Assembly (NCBI RefSeq): GCF_002964785.1
Contig: NZ_PQCC01000004.1
Coordinates: 186,001 to 250,000, forward strand
Direction of reading: 5' to 3'
Source of the DNA: Pseudoalteromonas sp. T1lg48
GTDB lineage: Bacteria; Pseudomonadota; Gammaproteobacteria; Enterobacterales; Alteromonadaceae
DNA length: 64,000 nt
The position numbers and the translations under genes were made by a program. Positions 47,493 to 56,491 of this stretch are shown here, piece by piece. Numbering within the stretch: the first letter of the stretch is position 1; each line of letters starts with the position of its first letter. Below the pieces are notes generated by a model. That model was not told where the DNA came from. It worked only from the letters and a program-made list of their open reading frames with translations, and searched no databases.

Positions 47493-48296
47493 ATGCAATT
47501 ATTACTTATCGATGCGCTGAATCTCATTCGGCGCATATACGCGGTCTGCGAAAGCCAATACGGCACTCAAAGCGAGCAAGCCGTAGAGCAAGCCATTAGC
47601 CGCCTTGAGCGCGCGTTAGTGAAACTCAAAGCCCAACATCAACCCCAATATGCGCTGGCCGCCTTCGATGGCGACAGCAGTTGGCGCTACGAGTATTTCA
47701 GTGGTTACAAGGCCTCACGCAAACCCATGCCAGAGGCACTGAGTAAACAACTGCCCCGTTTTATGCACGCCATCAATGCCCAGCAGATAGCCGTGGTTCG
47801 CGCCGTCAACGAAGAGGCGGATGATGTACTGGCCACCTTAGCCGCCAAGGCCAATAAGCAGGGTATCAAGGTAGTAATAGTGTCCACCGACAAAGGGTAC
47901 CTGCCACTGATAGAACAAGGCATCACCGTATTTGACTATTTTACCAAGGCCGAACGCAGCGCCGCCGAGGTGCAACAAAAATACGGCATCGATGCCGCCC
48001 GACTGTGGCAGTATTTTGCTCTGGTGGGTGATAAAACCAATGATATTCCCGGGGTCAGTGGCATAGGCGCCAAGTCGGCACAGGCACTGCTAAGCCAGTA
48101 CCCCAGCGTCGCCGATGCCCTCAGTGCCGAGCCCGAAGGAAAAGTTCAGCAGCTATTAACGCGACATTTGCCAGACTATGTGCGCGCCTTGGCCCTGGTG
48201 TCACTGCGCACCGACATCGATTTAGGAATATCCTTAAAGCAATTACGCCTAAGCGCGGATGCGCCACAAATTACGCTTCACACATCGCAAATTTAG
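47493..48296 (+). CDS. xni: Xni flap endonuclease
   Basis: 267 residues. 5'-3' exonuclease family: LLIDALNLIRRIYAV, EEADDVLATLAAKA, VSTDKGYLPLI, GDKTNDIPGVSGIGAKSAQALL. This is the E. coli YgdG/Xni family of short FENs; the Asp cluster seems reduced compared with PolA. It is directly downstream of ppnN, conserved synteny. Confidence 0.92.
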   Translation: MQLLLIDALNLIRRIYAVCESQYGTQSEQAVEQAISRLERALVKLKAQHQPQYALAAFDGDSSWRYEYFSGYKASRKPMPEALSKQLPRFMHAINAQQIAVVRAVNEEADDVLATLAAKANKQGIKVVIVSTDKGYLPLIEQGITVFDYFTKAERSAAEVQQKYGIDAARLWQYFALVGDKTNDIPGVSGIGAKSAQALLSQYPSVADALSAEPEGKVQQLLTRHLPDYVRALALVSLRTDIDLGISLKQLRLSADAPQITLHTSQI

Positions 48297-48357
48297 CATT
48301 GCGAAAATGAACTAGGTATACTGGGCGCAGGTGTTCGGCTCCAAGGGTAACAAACTG

Positions 48358-48750
48358 ATGTGGACCAAGGTTTTAAAATACATAATTCTCGGTATTGGCG
48401 TGTATGCGGTAATAGCCACCTTAGTGATGAGCCTGTATAAGGACGACCCCGGCGCCATGGTGTGGCAAGACCGTGAGGCCTATAACAAGCGTTTTATTGC
48501 TAAGCTTGATTCCACCACGCCGATGCATATTGAAGAAGTGCTGGCCACCTTGGGCACACCGGATCTCACCTTTGTGAAGCGCCGTGGTGAGGATATCTAC
48601 CAGATCGTTTTTTATCGCACCCAGCACGTCAAAGCCGATGGCATCACCACCAAGGACGAGTGCACCGGGTTGTTGTTTAAGAATAAAAAGCTACTAGTAT
48701 GGGGGCAACAGGCCGAACTCGCCTATGACAAAGTCGACTTACAATCCTAA
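48358..48750 (+). CDS. DUF3192 family membrane-anchored protein
   Basis: 130 residues from ATG 48358 (AAGGG ten bases upstream). One N-terminal membrane helix (WTKVLKYIILGIGVYAVIATLVM), then a small domain with IEEVLATLGTPDLTF and KDECTGLLFKNKKLLVWG, the DUF3192 pattern. Function unknown. Its last 26 bases overlap the next gene. Confidence 0.75.
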   Translation: MWTKVLKYIILGIGVYAVIATLVMSLYKDDPGAMVWQDREAYNKRFIAKLDSTTPMHIEEVLATLGTPDLTFVKRRGEDIYQIVFYRTQHVKADGITTKDECTGLLFKNKKLLVWGQQAELAYDKVDLQS

Positions 48751-50431
48751 GCAGGTGCAGGAGCTGGGCAAGCTGATCACCTATATTGCCCGCTTACATC
48801 GTGCCAGCCGTGATAAAAGTCAATGGCCTAGTCTCTATCCCGCCATACTCGCCCTAAGCGAGCGTTTAAGTCGCCTCAATGGCCAGCAGGGCTCATTATT
48901 TCATTGGCTGCTGTCGGCAGAATTACACCAATACAATTACGCCACCCGCTTACATATCAAGCGAATCGCGGCGCTGGCTTGCCTGGTTCAAGCACAACAA
49001 TATCACCGCAAAGACTGCGAATTGTTAATGATGGCGGCACTGAGCTGCGATCTCGCCGTCCTCGGCTTGCTCAATAAACGTGACGCAAACCAAGCACTGA
49101 GTGAGCGAGAGCAAAAACAGTGGCAACAAGGCGGATTATTGAGCCTGAAAATGCTCAATATTAATACCGAGCAGCAACCGGCCTTAGTCCAGATAGTGGC
49201 GAAAAACAGACGCTATCAACAGGTGCTGAGCAGCAATAAAAATGTGCAGTTATATTGTGGTTTTACTCGTACCCTGGCCCTGGCACAGCATCTTGCCAGC
49301 CTTAATACCAGCGCAAGCACGCGCCCTGGCCTGCATTTCTTTAATGCCTGCGCCTCAGTATTTAAGCAAAGTAATAACGAGGCGGTGCAGCAAGACTGTC
49401 GCCTCCTGGTAGCTTACCTCTCTCCCCAAATTCTCGGCAGTTCTTGGCAGCGTGGCGAGCAGACCTTAGTCTATTTAGGTCAACGCCAACAGGACGAGTA
49501 TATTTTCACCGAGCTGGGAGCCGATGATCACCGCTATCGGCTCATCCCTAAGCCGCAGTGGCAGTATGAGGACACTCAGCAGCACTACTCTACGCTGGAT
49601 GCGTTTCTGCAGCGGCTAAGCGCGCCGTTACAACGCCACACACCAAGCGCCGTGCGAGCCGGTCTACCCACCGAGCTACTGCAACAGGTGCAAAGTGCAA
49701 AAGGCTATGCCGACATGGAGCACCTGCTCAGCAACGAGCCGCAATTGCAAGCCCATGTGCTCGAAGCTGCCGGCGCCTATAACCGCACCACGCAAGCGGC
49801 GGCGAATGTACGCCATGCCTTATCCATGGTGGGTCTGTATAATATTGGCGACTTTATTACCCGGGTGATCTTAAGCCAACAAGTTGCACAACTGCGTCAT
49901 CCGCTATCGGGCTTTTTACTCGGGCGCATCAATACCGCCTGTGCTGTCATAAAGCACCTGAGTGCGCGGATGAAAAACCTCCATCCAGAGCGCTTAATGG
50001 CACTGTATCTGTGTTATTTTTGCTATTTTGTCGAACAAACGCCGCAGCTTTTGTCCCGCAGTCTCGCCCTCGACCCACTCAAGCTGCCCTTTACAGAGCA
50101 AAACCCACGGCCCATGGCCGCCCTCCTTGGGGTCAGCCAGTATGATCACGCGGACCTTGCGGCTTACCTCAAGCGACATTTGGGCGATGGCGAATGGCTC
50201 AATGCCCTGCTGCAAAGTGAACAACAGCCCTATAATGAGCTCAGCACCAATGCCTTGGTTTGTTATAGCTTTAAGCTGGTGCTGTTTCACCTCTATGGAT
50301 ATGACCACCCGCACGCTCCCTGGCAACAGCAACTGGTAAAAAAAGCCATGTTAGAGAGTCAGGGACCCAGCACGCAACTCGATAAACTGGTGAGCGAGAC
50401 CTTGAATATAGGCCCCTACAACGGCATCTAA
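48725..50431 (+). CDS. HDOD-like protein
   Basis: 568 residues starting inside the DUF3192 gene (26-base overlap, so translation is probably coupled). Residues about 300-440 resemble an HDOD domain (NVRHALSMVGLYNIGDFITRVIL, then LGRINTACAVIKHL); the usual HD metal pair is not evident. The N-terminal 290 residues (helical, Gln/Leu-rich) are not recognised. HDOD proteins are linked to signalling. The assignment is tentative. Confidence 0.55.
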   Translation: MTKSTYNPKQVQELGKLITYIARLHRASRDKSQWPSLYPAILALSERLSRLNGQQGSLFHWLLSAELHQYNYATRLHIKRIAALACLVQAQQYHRKDCELLMMAALSCDLAVLGLLNKRDANQALSEREQKQWQQGGLLSLKMLNINTEQQPALVQIVAKNRRYQQVLSSNKNVQLYCGFTRTLALAQHLASLNTSASTRPGLHFFNACASVFKQSNNEAVQQDCRLLVAYLSPQILGSSWQRGEQTLVYLGQRQQDEYIFTELGADDHRYRLIPKPQWQYEDTQQHYSTLDAFLQRLSAPLQRHTPSAVRAGLPTELLQQVQSAKGYADMEHLLSNEPQLQAHVLEAAGAYNRTTQAAANVRHALSMVGLYNIGDFITRVILSQQVAQLRHPLSGFLLGRINTACAVIKHLSARMKNLHPERLMALYLCYFCYFVEQTPQLLSRSLALDPLKLPFTEQNPRPMAALLGVSQYDHADLAAYLKRHLGDGEWLNALLQSEQQPYNELSTNALVCYSFKLVLFHLYGYDHPHAPWQQQLVKKAMLESQGPSTQLDKLVSETLNIGPYNGI

Positions 50432-50641
50432 TAAATAGGCTAAATTCACCTTATTTATATTGGAAATAATATATATTTAAATGCCATATACTGGAAAAAT
50501 CGGGGCTTAACTGCTATAAATCGCCCTGAATTCTCACGTAAATTTCCGCCACCCTCATCAGCTTTCTTATTACCCACAACAGTGTTGTGCGGCTATGCTT
50601 TTGGTGTCGGACTTCTCTATCAGTTTTAAGGAAATTGTTAA

Positions 50642-51649
50642 ATGGCTAAGCAAACCATTACTGTCATCAAAGGCGATGGCATAGGTCCAAGTATTATTGA
50701 CTCAGCTCTGGAAATTTTAAACGCCGCCGGTTGTGACTTTGAATACGAATTTGTTGACGCCGGCCTGGCCGCACTGGAAAAAACCGGTGAGCTATTACCG
50801 CCAGAGACCTTGGAAGCCATTGAACGCAACAAAATCACCCTAAAAGGGCCGTTGACTACGCCGGTAGGCGAAGGCTTTACCTCAATCAACGTCACCCTGC
50901 GTAAGCAATTCAACCTCTATGCCAATGTGCGTCCGGTTAAATCTTTCGCCGGCACCAAGGCCCGCTACGACGACATCGACATTATCACGGTGCGTGAAAA
51001 CACCCAGGGCATGTACTCAGGTCTTGGCCAAGTGGTATCGGACGATGGCAACGAAGCAGAAGCCATGTCAAAAATCACGCGTGAAGGTGCCGAGAAGATC
51101 GTGACCTTTGCCTATGAGCTTGCCCGTCGTGAAGGCCGTAAAAAGGTGACCGCGGTACACAAGGCGAACATCCTTAAATCAACATCGGGCCTGTTTTTAA
51201 AGGTCGCTCGCGAAGTAGCCGAGCGTTACCCAGACATCGAGTCGGCAGAGATGATCGTTGATGCCGCCTGTATGAAACTGGTGATGAACCCGGAAGAATT
51301 CGACGTCATCGTTACTACAAACCTGTTCGGCGACATCCTCTCTGATCTGTGTGCAGGTCTAGTCGGCGGTCTGGGCATGGCTCCGGGCGCCAATATCGGT
51401 GAAAATGCCGCTATCTTTGAAGCGGTGCACGGCAGTGCCCCAGATATCGCAGGTAAAAACCTAGCAAACCCAACGTCTGTGATCCTTGCATCTATTCAAA
51501 TGCTTGAGTACCTAGGCATGGCTGAGACCGCCGAGCGTATCCGTGCGGCCGTGGCCGACGTGATCAAAACCGGTGACCGCACCACGCGCGATCTAGGTGG
51601 CGAGCACGGCACCACAGACTTCACCGCTGCGGTGATCGAACGCCTATAA
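50642..51649 (+). CDS. Isocitrate dehydrogenase, NAD-dependent type
   Basis: 335 residues of the short isocitrate/isopropylmalate dehydrogenase family. Motifs: VIKGDGIGPSIID, KGPLTTPVGEGFTSINVTLR, VRENTQGMYSGL, NLFGDILSDLCAGLVGGLG, and FEAVHGSAPDIAGKNLANP. The AVHGSAPDIAG region and length match the NAD-IDH rather than the long NADP Icd. It converts isocitrate to 2-oxoglutarate. Monocistronic with its own terminator. Confidence 0.9.
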   Translation: MAKQTITVIKGDGIGPSIIDSALEILNAAGCDFEYEFVDAGLAALEKTGELLPPETLEAIERNKITLKGPLTTPVGEGFTSINVTLRKQFNLYANVRPVKSFAGTKARYDDIDIITVRENTQGMYSGLGQVVSDDGNEAEAMSKITREGAEKIVTFAYELARREGRKKVTAVHKANILKSTSGLFLKVAREVAERYPDIESAEMIVDAACMKLVMNPEEFDVIVTTNLFGDILSDLCAGLVGGLGMAPGANIGENAAIFEAVHGSAPDIAGKNLANPTSVILASIQMLEYLGMAETAERIRAAVADVIKTGDRTTRDLGGEHGTTDFTAAVIERL

Positions 51650-51673
51650 CCCGGCATTCGACGTAAAATACCT

Positions 51674-51698
51674 AAGCCGGCGCAAGCTGGCTTTTTTT
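51674..51698 (+). terminator. Terminator of the isocitrate dehydrogenase gene
   Basis: AAGCCGGC / GCTGGCTT (one G-T pair), loop GCAA, followed by TTTTT. Confidence 0.8.
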
Positions 51699-51793
51699 CG
51701 TTTTTAAAACGGATCAAAAAGAAAAAAATAACCCTAAAAGACAGATTAATATTCACTATAAGAATATTTTATCCAAAAACCCTTCCCTTAGGG

Positions 51794-51822
51794 TTGACAT
51801 AAGTTGCCCAAAAAACTAACAA
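51794..51822 (+). promoter_or_regulatory. ilv operon promoter
   Basis: TTGACA (51794-51799), 17-base spacer, TAACAA (51817-51822). It is about 40 bases upstream of the leader-peptide ATG and has a near-perfect -35. Confidence 0.7.
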
Positions 51823-51861
51823 TGATTAGGTGAGTTTAAAAGTTTCTACTTAGGTAAAAAT

Positions 51862-51924
51862 ATGTCAATTATGTTGGTTCTCATGGTTCTACTCGTGGTG
51901 GTCTTTAACCAGACTGCGGGGTAG
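51862..51924 (+). CDS. ilv leader peptide
   Basis: A 20-residue frame, MSIMLVLMVLLVVVFNQTAG, made largely of Ile, Leu and Val codons (five Val, five Leu, one Ile). Ribosome stalling at scarce branched-chain tRNAs would prevent the terminator at 51952. It is the leader of an ilv attenuation system analogous to ivbL/ilvL. Confidence 0.9.
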   Translation: MSIMLVLMVLLVVVFNQTAG

Positions 51925-51951
51925 GCGTGAGCCAACGATTAGGCTAAACAA

Positions 51952-51980
51952 CCCCCGCCCTTATGCGGGGGTTTTTTTTT
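51952..51980 (+). terminator. ilv attenuator terminator
   Basis: CCCCCGC / GCGGGGG, 7 perfect pairs with a 6-base loop, followed by nine T. It ends only 11 bases before the ilvI start, so read-through is the regulated step. Confidence 0.9.
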
Positions 51981-51991
51981 GAGGAATGAGG

Positions 51992-53716
51992 ATGAGTAAG
52001 CAACAATACAACGGCGGTGAGCTGGTTGTCGGGGCACTGAAAGAGCTGGGCGTAAACTATATTTTTGGTTATCCCGGCGGTTCGGTGCTGGATCTCTACG
52101 ATGCGCTGTTCGAACAAAATGATATAGAGCATATTTTAGTGCGTCATGAGCAGGCAGCCACCCATATGGCCGATGGCTATGCCCGCGCCACGGGTAAGGT
52201 AGGTGTAGTGTTGGCCACCTCCGGACCCGGTGCCACCAACTGTGTTACCGGTATCGCCACCGCCTATATGGACTCCATCCCCATGGTGGTGATCTCCGGC
52301 CAGGTCCCCACTCATCTTATTGGCGATGATGCCTTTCAGGAAACCGATATTGTTGGTTGCTCTCGCCCCATAGTGAAACACAGCTTTAACTGCCGCAGCG
52401 CCGAGGAAATCCCCACTCTGCTTGCTAAGGCCTTTTATATCGCCAGCAGCGGCCGCCCTGGCCCGGTCGTGGTCGAACTGCCTAAGGATGTACTCAACCC
52501 GGCGACCAAGTTTGACTTTAAAATGCCCCAGGATGTGGCTATTCGCACCTACAATCCCAGTAAGAAGGGCCACCCAAAACAAATCAAGAAAGCGGTGAAT
52601 GCCCTGATGGCGGCGCAGAAGCTGGTGATCTACGCCGGCGGCGGGGTGATCCTCTCCAATACCAGCGAACAGCTCACCGAGCTGGTGGAAACCCTCAACG
52701 CACCTTGCACCAACACCCTGATGGGGCTTGGTGCGCTAAGCGGCGAACACCCGAACTTTATTGGCATGCTGGGTATGCATGGTACCTTAGAAGCCAATAA
52801 GGCCATGGCCCATGCCGATGTTATATTGGCCTTGGGCGCCCGTTTTGATGATCGTGTTACCAATAATGTGCAAAAGTTTTGCCCCAACGCCACCATAGTG
52901 CATGTGGATGTCGACCCCACCTCGATTTCCAAAACCATCAGCGCCCATATTCCCGTGGTCGGCAGCCTGGACATGGTGTTGCCGCAACTATTAAGCGCCA
53001 TTGCCAAGTCGGGGCAAAGCATTGACCGCCATGCACAGGAAGACTGGTGGCGACAAATCAATCGCTGGCGCGAGCAAAAGTGTTTGAGCTACAGCCCGGG
53101 TGAAGAAAAAATCAAACCGCAAACCGTGATCGAGAAGCTGTATCAGGCCACCAATGGCGACGCCTATATCAGCTCGGACGTGGGCCAGCACCAGATGTTT
53201 GCCGCCCAGTACTACCCCTTTAAAAAGCCACGCCAATGGATTAACTCCGGTGGCCTTGGCACCATGGGCTTTGGCTTACCTGCGGCCATGGGCGTGAAGC
53301 TGGCGTTTCGCGACCAGGAATCAATCTGCATTACCGGCGATGGTTCGATTCAGATGAACATCCAGGAGCTGTCCACCTGTTTGCAATATAACCTGGCGGT
53401 TAAAATCGTTTCCTTGAATAACCGCTCTTTAGGCATGGTCAGACAGTGGCAGGACATGCTCTACAGCGGTCGTCATTCCTCTTCTTACATGGAATCCTTA
53501 CCGGATTTCGTCAAGCTTGCCGAAAGCTATGGCCATGTGGGTATTCGCGTCGATCACCCCGATGAACTCGATGCCGCCATCGCAAAAATGATGAGTATTA
53601 CTGATCGCCTGGTGTTTCTCGATGTCCGCGTCGATGAGCTTGAACATGTTTACCCAATGCAAATTAAACTCGGTGCCGTTGATGATATGTGGTTGAAAAA
53701 AGGAGTAAAAGCATAA
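51992..53716 (+). CDS. ilvI: Acetolactate synthase, large subunit
   Basis: 574 residues from the second ATG at 51992; GAGG is seven bases upstream of it and only one base before the first ATG. Thiamine diphosphate motifs are present: [16 protein letters not shown], the catalytic glutamate in [18 protein letters not shown], and [18 protein letters not shown]. It makes acetolactate or acetohydroxybutyrate for Val, Leu and Ile. Its stop and the ilvH ATG overlap by one base (TAATG). Confidence 0.95.
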   Translation: MSKQQYNGGELVVGALKELGVNYIFGYPGGSVLDLYDALFEQNDIEHILVRHEQAATHMADGYARATGKVGVVLATSGPGATNCVTGIATAYMDSIPMVVISGQVPTHLIGDDAFQETDIVGCSRPIVKHSFNCRSAEEIPTLLAKAFYIASSGRPGPVVVELPKDVLNPATKFDFKMPQDVAIRTYNPSKKGHPKQIKKAVNALMAAQKLVIYAGGGVILSNTSEQLTELVETLNAPCTNTLMGLGALSGEHPNFIGMLGMHGTLEANKAMAHADVILALGARFDDRVTNNVQKFCPNATIVHVDVDPTSISKTISAHIPVVGSLDMVLPQLLSAIAKSGQSIDRHAQEDWWRQINRWREQKCLSYSPGEEKIKPQTVIEKLYQATNGDAYISSDVGQHQMFAAQYYPFKKPRQWINSGGLGTMGFGLPAAMGVKLAFRDQESICITGDGSIQMNIQELSTCLQYNLAVKIVSLNNRSLGMVRQWQDMLYSGRHSSSYMESLPDFVKLAESYGHVGIRVDHPDELDAAIAKMMSITDRLVFLDVRVDELEHVYPMQIKLGAVDDMWLKKGVKA

Positions 53717-54213
53717 TGCGTCGTATACTTTCCATCTTACTTGAAAACGAACCCGGCTCCTTGTCACGTATCGTCGGCCTGTTTTCCCAACGCGCCTATA
53801 ATATTGACAGCCTGGCGGTAGGTACAACGGACGATGCCTCGCTTTCGCGCATCACCATCACCACTCAGGGGGGCGATCGCGTCCTCGAGCAAATCCTCAA
53901 GCAGGTGAATAAGCTGGTCGATGTGCTCAAAGTGATAGACTTAACCGAGCAAAGCCATATCGAGCGCGAGCTGCTCTTGGTTAAGGTGATAGCCCAGGAC
54001 GAGAAAACTCGCGCCGCGGTGACCCGGGTAGTGGATGTTTTTGGTGGCGCCATCTTGGATATGGGCCGTACCAGTTATTCATTGCAACTGGCGGCGAGCA
54101 CGGAAAAGCTGGAGTCCTTCCTCGATACCCTGCGTCATGAAACCGATATTATCGAAATGGTGCGCTCTGGCGCCATAGGCTTAGGCCGCGGCGATAAAGC
54201 GCTAAAAGGGTAA
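53716..54213 (+). CDS. ilvH: Acetolactate synthase, small regulatory subunit
   Basis: 165 residues starting [19 protein letters not shown], the IlvH opening. The ACT domain (residues 1-75) mediates valine feedback inhibition and a C-terminal domain follows to SGAIGLGRGDKALKG. Translation is coupled to ilvI. It is the last core gene before the integron array. Confidence 0.95.
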   Translation: MRRILSILLENEPGSLSRIVGLFSQRAYNIDSLAVGTTDDASLSRITITTQGGDRVLEQILKQVNKLVDVLKVIDLTEQSHIERELLLVKVIAQDEKTRAAVTRVVDVFGGAILDMGRTSYSLQLAASTEKLESFLDTLRHETDIIEMVRSGAIGLGRGDKALKG

Positions 54214-54386
54214 GCAATCAGTCGAAGCGGTACTCTTTGTGCCGCTTACTATGGCGATTGTCGAAGAGAAATAAAGATCTATGCCCATGCAGTGCTAGGG
54301 GGAGCGAACATCAACTATGCAGTCACTAGCAAAAGCGACCGAAGTAAACATCAAAATTAGAATTCCGCTGATAGATTTCATTGTAT
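54214..54386. other. Junction between ilvH and the integron array
   Basis: About 170 bases without a gene. It contains an imperfect repeat (ATGCAGTGCTAG and ATGCAGTCACTAG, near 54287 and 54325) but no clear terminator for ilvIH and no attI-like site. It is the distal boundary of the array. Confidence 0.5.
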
Positions 54387-54429
54387 GCCTAACGCCTGTG
54401 CAATTTATTCCATCACGCACTTGTTATAC
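54387..54429 (-). repeat. attC site 1 (array end, short)
   Basis: GCCTAAC ... GTTATAC, only 43 bp, without the central dyad of the others. It is the last site of the array and probably truncated. Confidence 0.6.
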
Positions 54430-54439
54430 CGTATGCTAA

Positions 54440-54649
54440 TCATTCTTCATTACTATTAATTTCTGAGACTGCTTTTTTCGTCTCTTTCTTAATAGCTTTT
54501 GCTGCATCCCTTGAGGCATGACCAATTTCTGTTGTCACTTCTTTGACAGCACCTCCAACATCTCTTCCCACTTCTTTTACAGTTGAGCAAGATACGACCA
54601 ATCCTAGCGTGATAAAAATGGATAATGTTTTAAGGCTATATTTTTCCAT
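54440..54649 (-). CDS. Cassette: small entericidin-like lipoprotein
   Basis: 69 residues with signal peptide and lipobox VVSC at residues 18-21. The mature chain begins CSTVKEVGRDVGGAVKEV, which resembles the entericidin family (small Cys-Ser/Asn-Thr lipoproteins), and ends in a charged helix. The resemblance is weak. It is the terminal cassette of the array. Confidence 0.6.
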   Translation of the reverse strand: MEKYSLKTLSIFITLGLVVSCSTVKEVGRDVGGAVKEVTTEIGHASRDAAKAIKKETKKAVSEINSNEE

Positions 54650-54671
54650 CTAATTTCTCATCTATTAATAT

Positions 54672-54758
54672 GTATAAGCCCCACTAAGGAGCGAGTAATA
54701 GTTGGCTAACATGTTAAACAGCCAACATTTTTTGTCCGCGTATACGACCTTGTTAGGC
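54672..54758 (-). repeat. attC site 2
   Basis: About 87 bp ending in GTTAGGC, with the inner dyad GTTGGCT / AGCCAAC. The left core is degenerate (ATAAGCC in place of TAACGCC). Confidence 0.75.
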
Positions 54759-54776
54759 TGGACCTTCTTCACACTT

Positions 54777-55172
54777 TTAGCATCTGATCCACGACTGAAT
54801 CGTTGCACCGAAATTTGGCCAATCGTGTCGTCTCATTCTATAAGTATTCACACCGTCAAATAAAAACCACCATTTAACCAGCGTCCCGTCCGAGCCTAGC
54901 TCTTCCTCACCATCGTAAATCAGAAGAAATTTATCACCTCTAACTTCAAGTATTTCTGCTTCGCTTTTATATCCTTTAGTGGGAATAAAAATTTGTTTTT
55001 TCTTGTCACTTGAGAGCCTATATACGAATCCGTCTTTTTCACATGATGCACCTTTCAATACCCATTTTCCTTCCATAGCCTTCAGCGGGTCTAAACGGTA
55101 ATCAGGCACGGCAGCATAGCTAGAGAACGAATTCAATAAAGCTAAAAATGATATTACGTATATCGTTTTCAT
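54777..55172 (-). CDS. Cassette: small secreted protein of unknown function
   Basis: 131 residues from ATG 55172 (MKTIYVISFLALLNSFSSYAA, a signal peptide); an in-frame upstream start would run through attC. The mature part is beta-rich with the pattern MEGKWVLKGASCEKDGFVY, like a lipocalin/THAP4-type small barrel, and two cysteines. No family recognised. Confidence 0.65.
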   Translation of the reverse strand: MKTIYVISFLALLNSFSSYAAVPDYRLDPLKAMEGKWVLKGASCEKDGFVYRLSSDKKKQIFIPTKGYKSEAEILEVRGDKFLLIYDGEEELGSDGTLVKWWFLFDGVNTYRMRRHDWPNFGATIQSWIRC

Positions 55173-55180
55173 GATTGAGC

Positions 55181-55283
55181 GCCTAACGCCTCTGTTAAAA
55201 AGCAAAATTTGGTTAGCTATAATGTGAAGCGGAGCGAAACCAAGGCAAACGTTAGCAGTCCTGCCTTAAACAGCTTGTTATAA
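55181..55283 (-). repeat. attC site 3
   Basis: GCCTAAC ... GTTATAA, 103 bp, with the central element GGTTAGCTATAATGTGAAGCG typical of the array. Confidence 0.85.
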
Positions 55284-55290
55284 GCCATTA

Positions 55291-55794
55291 TTACGCCGCT
55301 GTTTTAACTGCTTTTTTGACTTTTTTTAGCGCTACTTTCTGTTTTAATGGGGAAAGGTAATCAATAAACAACTTGCCTGTCAAATGGTCGATTTCATGTT
55401 GTAAGACAATTGCAAGAAAATCATCGGTCTCCACAGTCACTTCTTTTCCATTACGATCTAAGCCTTCAACTTTAACCGTTGTAAAACGCTCTACATCAGC
55501 GTAGTACCCAGGAACAGATAAACAGCCCTCTTGCCCCATCTCTTTATTCGAGCCACTAACGACCTTTGGATTAATAAGTATCAGGGGAGAATTTCTTTCC
55601 TCTGAAATATCGATAATTATAATCGCTTCGCATCTTCCAACTTGTGTAGCCGCTAAACCTATTCCATCGTCAGTGGCGTACATAGTATCAAGCATGTCAT
55701 CAATTAACGTTTGGACCTCTTCAATATTAACAACTTTCTTTGCTTGAACTTTTAACTTCTCATTTGGAGCTTTCAGTATTTCTAAAACGGCCAT
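55291..55794 (-). CDS. Cassette: peptide deformylase
   Basis: 167 residues. All three PDF motifs are intact: GIGLAATQVG, EGCLSVPG (zinc Cys) and QHEIDHLTG (zinc His pair with the catalytic Glu). It removes the N-formyl group from nascent proteins. GAGG lies four bases before its ATG. A cassette-borne extra copy of an otherwise essential enzyme could give tolerance to deformylase inhibitors (inference). The core def gene is not in the window. Confidence 0.93.
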   Translation of the reverse strand: MAVLEILKAPNEKLKVQAKKVVNIEEVQTLIDDMLDTMYATDDGIGLAATQVGRCEAIIIIDISEERNSPLILINPKVVSGSNKEMGQEGCLSVPGYYADVERFTTVKVEGLDRNGKEVTVETDDFLAIVLQHEIDHLTGKLFIDYLSPLKQKVALKKVKKAVKTAA

Positions 55795-55818
55795 TTTACC
55801 TCGATGTCTGATTTTGGC

Positions 55819-55918
55819 TTATAACGCCCCAATAAGGGCTGATAAATGCTTGGCTAAACTTAGCGAGGAACGAGCCAGCCAAGCTTAAAGCGTTCATTCA
55901 TTAATACGTTTGTTAGGT
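55819..55918 (-). repeat. attC site 4
   Basis: TTATAAC ... GTTAGGT, 100 bp, dyad GCTTGGCTAA / CAGCCAAGC. Confidence 0.85.
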
Positions 55919-56371
55919 TTATAGCTTCTTGTAATACACGTCTATCTTGTGCTCAATAGCCTTGAAGTCACTCTTGATTTTGAGAAAACAAACTTCTCTT
56001 GTTTCTTTTTCTTCGTAATCTTTTCCTGCGACCTTGGTTGTTGCAATTGTACTAGAAGTGGCACAAAAACCGGTATTGTCAGTTAAACGCACGCTTGTAT
56101 TTTCGAACGTAGATCGTGGTGTAGAGTTAGGCTTATTCATTTTTCTCATGAACCCAATCATTTGTTGTCCTGTTACCTTGCGGCTATCACTGCCCATACC
56201 TGGGACATGCATAGTTTGGACTATTTGATATTCGTCAGTAAGCCACTGGGAATATTTACTAGCATCATTACTCATGTAATCTGATTCAAATGCAAGATAG
56301 ATAGACTTTAACTCGTCATTTGCAAAGGCATTTAAGCTTATAAATGCCAGAAGCGAAAAAATATATTTCAA
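55919..56371 (-). CDS. Cassette: secreted small protein, SnoaL/NTF2-like
   Basis: 150 residues from a TTG start at 56371 with GGAG seven bases upstream. The signal peptide ends SLNAFA. The mature domain (AFESDYMSNDASKYSQWLTDEYQIVQ, then VCFLKIKSDFKAIEHKIDVYY) has the helix-then-sheet pattern of NTF2-like folds, an assignment by pattern only. Its stop is directly after attC site 4. Confidence 0.6.
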   Translation of the reverse strand: MKYIFSLLAFISLNAFANDELKSIYLAFESDYMSNDASKYSQWLTDEYQIVQTMHVPGMGSDSRKVTGQQMIGFMRKMNKPNSTPRSTFENTSVRLTDNTGFCATSSTIATTKVAGKDYEEKETREVCFLKIKSDFKAIEHKIDVYYKKL

Positions 56372-56386
56372 TGGTTACTCCTTTAA

Positions 56387-56485
56387 AGCTAACGCCGCAA
56401 TAAGCGGAAATTGATAGTTGGCTATAATTTGAAGCGAAGCGGAAAAAGCCAACTGTTAATTTTCCGTTTAATTACCTTGTTATAT
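56387..56485 (-). repeat. attC site 5
   Basis: AGCTAAC ... GTTATAT, 99 bp, dyad AGTTGGCTATAA / GCCAACT with the inner GCGAAGCGG. Confidence 0.9.
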
Positions 56486-56491
56486 TCCGTA

